This document shows positions 58,544 through 64,000 of a stretch of 64,000 nt of DNA, one piece after another (position 1 is the first letter of the stretch; the number at the start of each line of letters is the position of its first letter). The notes beneath the pieces were generated by a model, which was given only the letters and a program-made list of their open reading frames with translations, was not told the DNA's origin and made no database searches. The position numbers were made by a program, and so were the translations under genes. Source of the DNA: Promethearchaeota archaeon (GTDB lineage: Archaea > Asgardarchaeota > Lokiarchaeia > Sigyniarchaeales > SOKP01); NCBI GenBank assembly GCA_016839745.1, contig JAEOTS010000044.1, forward strand, positions 1 through 64,000, in the 5' to 3' direction.

Positions 58544-60175
58544 TTAGAATATATCAAATGCCTTTCCCATCCAGTATACGACCAAGTAACTATTAGGTAT
58601 TACTTGTCTTAATCCAAGATTATAAGTTTCATTATCACCACCAGGTCCAAAGAATTTACTACCTTCCCATAGGAAATGATGAACACCCATTTCTGAGACT
58701 GTTAAAGGGAGTTTATAATGAATATCCCTTTCATCATCGCTCCAAATTTCAATTGTTTCTCCAACCCAGGAAAAAAGCGTTCCGTATATATTGTTTTCAA
58801 AGAAATTAATCCATTTTACTCTACTCGGATCAACTTCCATACTAGAGATTTCTGGATTTAAACTGGTAGCTCTTGTAGAATTAGGTCTTACCGTTAAATT
58901 GTAATCTCTTACCCCATTTCCCCATCCTGAAGTGTTAAATCTCCACAATTGATCTAAAATATCCCATCGTATAGTTTCATCGTTATATCTGGGATCCTCA
59001 AATAAAGAGGAGTCTTGTATTAGAGTCATAAAAGTAAGGTGAATGACATTAAAGAAGGCGTTTCGATGATATCTCAAGAAACTGTAAAAACCCTCTTCAA
59101 ACCTCTTGATATAATGATGCTGTAAAAGTGGATTATCTTCTAGCATTATTAAGGCAAATTCCACATCCATACTAAAGGCAAGGGCATAAGTATCGTACGC
59201 TGTGTTGCTTACTGAGCCCATGTGGCCATTATGCATTGACATTATTTTTGTTGCTGCGTAATTATAAAGAGAATCGTAAACATCTGGATACGCTGTAGCG
59301 CCAATTCGAAGTAGAGCTAGCTGCCACATACTTTCTCCTATTATTGGATTTAAATCAGATCCTACCGGTTCTCCGTTCCCACCTAATACTAACCAGTTAG
59401 TTTTACGAAATCCCTCGATCATTTGAGCCGTTAATAATTTAATTCTTTCAACAGACCACCGACTATCCTCGTTAGCTTCAGGATCAATAAATCTTAAAAC
59501 GCTTGCGAATCCCAAATAATACCCTGCTAACTCGTCACGGGATGTATGCAGCCTAACTCTCCAATTGCTATAAGGACCTGTTCCATTAAAATGACGATAG
59601 TAAGGATCGAATAACCATTGGTGATATTTTCGATTTTCTGGAGCAGAAACAAATCTTGCCGGCATCCCAGGATATTCTGGTCCTATACCTCCGTTAGGAG
59701 CAGCAAGCATGTTAGTAAAACCAGAAACACATTTTTTCACCATTCTTGTTGCATTTTCAAGCTCATTAGTATCACTGTTATCTAATGCATATTTATAGCG
59801 CAAACATTGAGAGGCAAGTGTATATCCTAAATGTAGGGCACCGTTATCCGTTTGATGCCAAGTTCCAACTTCACTGTAAGAATCATTGGTAAATGTAACA
59901 TCAATACTAATGTTAGTAGGAATGTGCCATTTCTCTAATTGGTAATCGTATTTATCTGCCATTTGGTCTAAATATGTTTGATTTCCGATGATTTGGTTTA
60001 AAGGAGTGAAGTAGTTAGTATTTGGAGGGTCAAGACTTAATGTTAGTGAAGCCAAATCGTCAAGAATATATAGGCCAAAGCCTACATAGCCGAAAAAACT
60101 AATGACTGGAATAGAAAATAAAATTGTAATAACGATATTTTTCTTTAAAAGGTTTTTTCTCGTTCTTATTCGCAA
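58544..60175 (-). CDS. Extracellular, membrane-anchored protein, possible alpha/alpha-barrel
   Basis: A 543-residue protein. The N-terminus has a basic patch then a hydrophobic segment (about 13-38), so it is anchored or secreted. The rest carries many N-x-S/T sites and aromatic-rich helices, with segments such as TWHQTDNGALHLGYTLASQCLRYKYAL, LHTSRDELAGYYLGFASVLRF and GESMWQLALLRIGA that look like a six-helix-hairpin toroid of the kind found in glycosidases and lyases. No catalytic residue was identified. Function is unknown; a carbohydrate-active role is inference. It is 78 bases downstream of a sugar nucleotidyltransferase gene on the same strand. Confidence 0.6.
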   Translation of the reverse strand: MRIRTRKNLLKKNIVITILFSIPVISFFGYVGFGLYILDDLASLTLSLDPPNTNYFTPLNQIIGNQTYLDQMADKYDYQLEKWHIPTNISIDVTFTNDSYSEVGTWHQTDNGALHLGYTLASQCLRYKYALDNSDTNELENATRMVKKCVSGFTNMLAAPNGGIGPEYPGMPARFVSAPENRKYHQWLFDPYYRHFNGTGPYSNWRVRLHTSRDELAGYYLGFASVLRFIDPEANEDSRWSVERIKLLTAQMIEGFRKTNWLVLGGNGEPVGSDLNPIIGESMWQLALLRIGATAYPDVYDSLYNYAATKIMSMHNGHMGSVSNTAYDTYALAFSMDVEFALIMLEDNPLLQHHYIKRFEEGFYSFLRYHRNAFFNVIHLTFMTLIQDSSLFEDPRYNDETIRWDILDQLWRFNTSGWGNGVRDYNLTVRPNSTRATSLNPEISSMEVDPSRVKWINFFENNIYGTLFSWVGETIEIWSDDERDIHYKLPLTVSEMGVHHFLWEGSKFFGPGGDNETYNLGLRQVIPNSYLVVYWMGKAFDIF

Positions 60176-60253
60176 TTAAATCACACTTAGTATGTTATTA
60201 AATTAAAACATCTCATTTCTATTGCTTTGTATTTAATTTTACTTTTTATCTAT

Positions 60254-60997
60254 TTAAATTTTTAATAGTTGGAGCCATGATGAATTGTCTTTTAATTGCT
60301 CATATTTTTCTTTTGCTCCAATATCTCCTTTAAATTGACTTTTTTCCATCTTAATTACTCTTACTTTCCAATTTCGTTCTTTTATCCCATTTAGTAGAGC
60401 GCTAGGTAACTCTATTTCGCCCCTTTCAGAAGGAGTAAGAGTATTTAGAACATAAAAAATTTCCTTAGATAAAATGAAAACTCCACAATTGTTTAAATTT
60501 GTTTTTGAAGTCCCTCGTGGGGGTTTTTCAATTATATCTTTCAAAATAAGATCATCACAATAAATTGCGGCTCCCAAATAAGGGTCTTCTGTGTAATTTG
60601 CCACTAAAATGAAATCACGATTCTCATTTAGGTAAGTATCACACACATTTTTATAAATATCGTAAGGAACTAGTGTATCTCCCCAGGTTAGAAAAAAGTG
60701 ATCATCAGTAATGGATTTTTCACAAAGCAATAAAGCCCCGCCTGTCCCATTTAATACTGTTTGCTCTATATATTCAATTTCTACATTCCATTTTTTACCA
60801 GTTTTAAAGTAATCTATAATTTGCTCCTTACGATATCCTACAACTAAAATTATATCTCGAAAACCCGTATACCTTATACCATTTATAATGTATTCTAAAA
60901 AGGGTTTCCCATGAACTTGTAGCATGGTTTTTTGTATCTTATCAGTATAAGGTTTTAACCTTTTTCCAAGACCAGCGCACAAAATTATAGCTTTCAA
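60254..60997 (-). CDS. Sugar-phosphate nucleotidyltransferase
   Basis: A 247-residue nucleotidyltransferase with the motif ILCAGLGKRLKPYTDKIQKTMLQVHGKPFLEYI (GxGxRLxP and KxM), and VEIEYIEQT later in the fold. It resembles HddC/RfbA/mannose-1-phosphate guanylyltransferase family members and transfers a nucleotide onto a sugar 1-phosphate. Its start (ATG) overlaps the last 4 bases of the GHMP kinase gene upstream, so the kinase and transferase likely act in sequence on one sugar. No beta-helix domain is present, unlike the protein at 37772. The product may feed glycan or S-layer synthesis. Confidence 0.85.
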   Translation of the reverse strand: MKAIILCAGLGKRLKPYTDKIQKTMLQVHGKPFLEYIINGIRYTGFRDIILVVGYRKEQIIDYFKTGKKWNVEIEYIEQTVLNGTGGALLLCEKSITDDHFFLTWGDTLVPYDIYKNVCDTYLNENRDFILVANYTEDPYLGAAIYCDDLILKDIIEKPPRGTSKTNLNNCGVFILSKEIFYVLNTLTPSERGEIELPSALLNGIKERNWKVRVIKMEKSQFKGDIGAKEKYEQLKDNSSWLQLLKI

Positions 60998-62097
60998 TAT
61001 TGTTCAACTCCAGTACTAGTTTTTAAGATATGAGCTTCTCCACCCGATTCTTCAATTGCGTTCTTAATTAAATATTCCTTATTGGGTAAAAGAGCAAACA
61101 TCGTTCCACCAAATCCTGAGCCATTAATTTTCCCTCCAAAAGCTCCTGTTTTTAGACAATTTCTGAGCATCATATTAATTTTCTCAGTAGATATCTGAAT
61201 GTTTTCATTTAATTGTTGTTGGTGAAGATTTAAAAGATTCCCGAGTTCTTGATAGAAATCAATATCGACATTCAATATCTTTTTATTAGTTAATAAGGAA
61301 TATTGCTTATCGATTAATTCTTTTGCTTTAAAAGTAATATCTCTATTAATAATATTTCCTATAATCTTTTGTTTAAACTCCTTTTTTAGATTGACCAAGT
61401 AAGGCTCAATATCTTCTAATTTTGTGTTAAATTGATTGAAATCTGGCATAATGTTTTTTATTATTTTAAACGCCTTTAATGTCGCATTTTTCGTTTTTAG
61501 TAAATCATCCACAGTTGCTTTTTTTTCCTTAGAGTTACCTAATACAAAACCTCCTAATGTTAAGTAATATACAAATAAATAAGGTTTTGGGATTTCAGGT
61601 TTTAAAAAGATTAGGTTACCGAATACAGAGTTGAAATGATCCATCATGCCTCCTCCTTCTTTAAATTCCTTTACTTCTGTATTATAACCCTCTAATGCCA
61701 TTTGAAAAGAATCTAATTCTTTACCACTTACTAAATTTAAAAAATACAACCATGCAATAACTAAAGCAGAAGAACTTGCAACACCAGCGTTTATTGGTAT
61801 ATCGCCAGTAATTTTGATTTTATACCCTTTTTCAAACTTGCAGTTTCTCCGAATAAATTGATTATAACCACTTACTAAATAGTCTCGATTTGATGTATAT
61901 TCCAATTCTCCGCTATTCAGTTGAAGTTCTATAGAAACATCTATATCTGGTTGATTAATTAAAAATTTTGGTTCTGGAATTCTTTCTGCTTGCAAATAAA
62001 TATATTTAGATATCGCCATAGAGATAATTGGATAATTTAAATAGTCTTGATGCTCGCCAAAAAGGCATATTCTTCCTGGAGACTTTATATTTATCAT
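60994..62097 (-). CDS. GHMP-family sugar kinase
   Basis: A 367-residue kinase of the GHMP superfamily, resembling galactokinase/heptose-7-phosphate kinase. The N-terminus SPGRICLFGEHQDYLNYPIISMAI, the phosphate loop INAGVASSSALVIA and GSGFGGTMFALL near the C-terminus are all as expected. It phosphorylates a sugar or sugar phosphate, and its stop overlaps the start of the nucleotidyltransferase by 4 bases (ATGA-type overlap). A second, shorter-start GHMP kinase is at the right edge (63061). Sugar identity is unknown; a heptose-like or fucose-like sugar is possible. Confidence 0.85.
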   Translation of the reverse strand: MINIKSPGRICLFGEHQDYLNYPIISMAISKYIYLQAERIPEPKFLINQPDIDVSIELQLNSGELEYTSNRDYLVSGYNQFIRRNCKFEKGYKIKITGDIPINAGVASSSALVIAWLYFLNLVSGKELDSFQMALEGYNTEVKEFKEGGGMMDHFNSVFGNLIFLKPEIPKPYLFVYYLTLGGFVLGNSKEKKATVDDLLKTKNATLKAFKIIKNIMPDFNQFNTKLEDIEPYLVNLKKEFKQKIIGNIINRDITFKAKELIDKQYSLLTNKKILNVDIDFYQELGNLLNLHQQQLNENIQISTEKINMMLRNCLKTGAFGGKINGSGFGGTMFALLPNKEYLIKNAIEESGGEAHILKTSTGVEQY

Positions 62098-62276
62098 TTT
62101 TTCTTATTTATCAAAGTCGAAATATTCGCATTTAATTTCTAATCAATTTTTTTAAGAATCTTTCTAATAAAAAGAATTCAGAGTATGATTAAGATAATAC
62201 AAGGATATTACTTTTTTTTTTCTTTTTTAGTAGTTAGATTTTATTGACGCATTAATTAGTGATTTTTCTTGGTATT

Positions 62277-62286
62277 TTTATAAATA
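62277..62286 (+). promoter_or_regulatory. TATA-box candidate for the longin-like gene
   Basis: TTTATAAATA, ending 28 bases before the ATG at 62315, with the AAAAAGG purine run at 62291-62297 between. The distance suggests a leader of few or no bases. Confidence 0.4.
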
Positions 62287-62314
62287 TCTAAAAAAGGTAT
62301 GATGAGTTTAATTA

Positions 62315-63064
62315 ATGATACATGATTTTCTAATAATCAAAGACGGCTTACCATTATTATTTAAGAATTTTTCTATAACTAAAAATATTTTTTCAGAAGC
62401 AGATTCATTAATACTGGTTTCTGGTTTTTTTTCTGCTTTAAACTCATTTTCTGACTCATTTGAAGATTTAGGAACGATTAGTGAATTGAAATTATCTAAC
62501 AATGAACTGAAGTTATCATTCTTAAAGGATTCAAGCATACCTAATCTAATATACATTGCCACATATGATGAAAAATCTAAACCAGTCAATGTTCTAAGGA
62601 TTTTGAGAAAACTTTCTCGTACTTTTTTACAGAAATTTAGTATCGATGATATCGTAAATTGGAAAGGTAACATTAATGAGTTTAAATCTTTTGACGATAT
62701 ATTAACGGCTTTTGTAGAAGAAGAATTAAGGGAGAGCGATACAGGATTTAAGGAACGAGTCGTGGCATTGTTTAAGTGTGTAGAAGAAAAAATCAATGAA
62801 GAAACAAATTTATTAACGCTAAAAAGTAAGTTAGATCCTCCACCTAACTTACCTAATTATTGTAATCAAATTCCTCGCTTTACTTCTCTTAAGAAAGTTA
62901 ATCCAAAATATTTTCTAACAGGGGAAACTTCGCACAAAGTATTTTATCAAATTGACGGAAAGAAATCCATCAGGCAAATTACGGAAAGTTTGGATTTGAA
63001 CCATGAACAAGTATATAATATATGCAAGAACCTCGTAAAATTTGGTTTTGTGAACTTAGCTTAA
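62315..63064 (+). CDS. Longin-like domain plus C-terminal winged helix
   Basis: A 249-residue protein. Residues 1-115 have the strand-strand-helix order of a longin domain: HDFLIIKDGLPLLFKNFS, then SLILVSGFFSALNSFSDSFE, then two strands and a long helix. The VSGFxSAxxxFxxxF pattern is one I associate with longin proteins of Asgard archaea, which relate to eukaryotic trafficking and GTPase-regulator proteins. Residues about 203-249 form a winged helix (YQIDGKKSIRQITESLDLNHEQVYNICKNLVKFGFV). A helical linker joins them. No GTPase gene is adjacent. Both domain calls are by pattern, the longin one from memory, so a role in small-GTPase control is inference. A TATA box is at 62277-62286. It lies between two GHMP kinase genes on the other strand. 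Confidence 0.68.
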   Translation: MIHDFLIIKDGLPLLFKNFSITKNIFSEADSLILVSGFFSALNSFSDSFEDLGTISELKLSNNELKLSFLKDSSIPNLIYIATYDEKSKPVNVLRILRKLSRTFLQKFSIDDIVNWKGNINEFKSFDDILTAFVEEELRESDTGFKERVVALFKCVEEKINEETNLLTLKSKLDPPPNLPNYCNQIPRFTSLKKVNPKYFLTGETSHKVFYQIDGKKSIRQITESLDLNHEQVYNICKNLVKFGFVNLA

Positions 63065-64000
63065 GAATTATAACTAAAAATGTCAAAAATCCAAGCTCGC
63101 CCCCCTGCATCTTCAATAGCTCGAGCAACTTCTTTTTCTTTTCCAGGAGCAATCGCGAGCATGCAACCTCCGCCCCCTGCTCCCATTTGTTTTGCCCCAA
63201 GAGCACCAGCACTTCTAGAAGCTAAGCAAAGTTTTAGGATTTTATCGGTTGCGGCATCTAGTATTATTTCCTGCTTCTGTTGCATATTCATAAGTTCTCC
63301 AAGTTTTTTGAAATCTTTAGTCAAGAGAGCTACTTTTCCTTGATAAACACATTCTTCAATCACTTTAAATGCTTCTAAAGTTTTAACATCTTTCTCTTTA
63401 ATTTTCTTTTTGATCCGATTTAATACTGATGCTGCTTTTCTATCCTCCATTGAATCTCCTACAACAATAGGAAGATAATTAACTTCTAGTTGCTCAACTT
63501 TCGGATTTTCGTCAGTATGAATAAATGTTATCCCCCCGTGAGCAATGCTATATTGATCCATTCTCCCGCATTGTATTCCTAAATCGTTATTTTCTCCTAA
63601 ATACGCAAGTTCAGCAATTTCAATATTAGAAAGATTTAAAGAAAAAGCTTCGCTCATAATTTTTAGAAAACCTACTGATAATGCTGCTGAAGTAGATAAC
63701 CCCACACCAATAGGAATGTCAGATTCAACTTCAAGATAAAATCCGTGGGTAATTTTATTTTTTAACCTTTCATACAAAACGCTCCAATAAGCTAGATCAA
63801 TATCTCTTGGAGGCGAATCTTGTAAATTGAACTTAATTCTTTCATTGGTATCACGGCTATAGAATTCAATTGCATCATCGGAACGTGATTTGTAATAAAA
63901 CTTCATCATTAGGTTAATAGCCATAGCTATAACTGGTTTTCCTAATAAATCTACTTTATCTCCGATAATACAGATACGTCCTGGAATTTTAAGAAATAAT
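63061..64000 (-). CDS. GHMP-family sugar kinase (5' end beyond the window)
   Basis: A GHMP kinase read on the minus strand, open from 63061 to the right edge. Reading on from the first in-window ATG (63924), the sequence upstream is IPGRICIIGDKVDLLGKPVIAMAI, matching the N-terminus of the kinase at 60994-62097, so the true start lies outside the window. Phosphate loop IPIGVGLSTSAALSVG and GAGGGGCMLAIAP near the C-terminus are present. It is of the heptose-7-phosphate kinase/mevalonate kinase-like group. It shares its region with the other GHMP kinase and the nucleotidyltransferase, forming a probable sugar-activation set. The stop is 3 bases before the end of the longin-like gene on the other strand. 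Confidence 0.85.
   Translation of the reverse strand, partial: LFLKIPGRICIIGDKVDLLGKPVIAMAINLMMKFYYKSRSDDAIEFYSRDTNERIKFNLQDSPPRDIDLAYWSVLYERLKNKITHGFYLEVESDIPIGVGLSTSAALSVGFLKIMSEAFSLNLSNIEIAELAYLGENNDLGIQCGRMDQYSIAHGGITFIHTDENPKVEQLEVNYLPIVVGDSMEDRKAASVLNRIKKKIKEKDVKTLEAFKVIEECVYQGKVALLTKDFKKLGELMNMQQKQEIILDAATDKILKLCLASRSAGALGAKQMGAGGGGCMLAIAPGKEKEVARAIEDAGGRAWIFDIFSYNS

Noticed and set aside
62308-62796. 162-codon minus-strand frame opposite the longin-like gene
   Set aside because: It is Ser/Leu/Asn-rich and lies fully within the opposite strand of a gene with recognisable domains, so it is a shadow.
1-64000. CRISPR arrays, insertion sequences, prophage or integrase genes
   Set aside because: No regularly spaced repeats, transposase motifs or phage genes were seen on either strand.

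Overview
The window looks like a piece of an archaeal chromosome, most likely from the Asgard group and probably near Lokiarchaeia. Archaeal markers seen directly are SRP19, ribosomal protein S8e, a 69-residue histone, a threonine-protease proteasome beta subunit, an archaeal-type glutamyl-tRNA synthetase, a Hef-like helicase and two tRNA genes with extra internal sequence. The Asgard assignment is inference. It rests on a longin-like protein with a C-terminal winged helix (62315-63064), a small Cys/His protein of a type I associate with Asgard genomes (6923-7462), a 1470-residue coiled-coil membrane protein, and the AT-rich composition with many short intergenic gaps. No virus, transposon, CRISPR array or rRNA was seen.

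Layout. 1-12.9 kb is a metabolic island. It holds two tandem FAD-linked oxidases (the first cut by the left edge), a CPBP membrane protease, a GNAT acetyltransferase, a zinc-ribbon membrane protein, an orphan alpha subunit of an ADP-forming acyl-CoA synthetase, a two-gene FAD oxidase/Fe-S reductase operon, and two subunits of a 2-hydroxyacyl-CoA dehydratase. Together these suggest anaerobic handling of 2-hydroxy acids and their CoA esters. 13-21.4 kb holds a membrane-anchored caspase-like (C13-type) peptidase, the giant toroid/coiled-coil protein and a nuclease-less Hef helicase. 21.7-24.9 kb holds a B12-binding radical SAM enzyme and a GH4 glycosidase.

25-38.9 kb is the informational and housekeeping core: histone, a zinc-ribbon protein with a possible appendage-like fold, a winged-helix plus JAMM peptidase pair, proteasome beta, S8e, HypA-SRP19, tRNA-Pro, an aldo/keto reductase, an MtxX homolog, a CPBP protease, GltX, tRNA-Arg, a HAD phosphatase and a nucleotide-sugar pyrophosphorylase. 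38.9-57.7 kb is catabolic: an amidase, an SCP2-like/ALDH/SCP2-like operon, epimerase, nitroreductase, two SDRs, a GH5_12-like glucosidase, and a long minus-strand run (KDG kinase, BKACE-like lyase, UroD-like protein, transporter, PIG-L deacetylase, SCP2, M24 peptidase, Gfo/Idh/MocA). A decayed M24 gene lies at 46.2 kb. 57.8-64 kb holds a zinc-ribbon membrane protein, an extracellular alpha/alpha-barrel-like protein, and a sugar-activation set of two GHMP kinases and a nucleotidyltransferase, with the longin-like gene between.

How it fits together: the organism is probably an anaerobe (inferred from HypA, Fe-S/flavin oxidases, the radical dehydratase and the absence of oxygen enzymes) that takes apart glycosides, including perhaps glycolipids, and organic acids. 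The most unusual items are the two tRNA insertions, one with a clear splicing motif in the T-loop, the giant toroid/coiled-coil protein, the caspase-like peptidase with a large inserted domain, the JAMM peptidase next to the proteasome gene, the longin-winged-helix protein, and a shared dyad element upstream of two zinc-ribbon membrane-protein genes.
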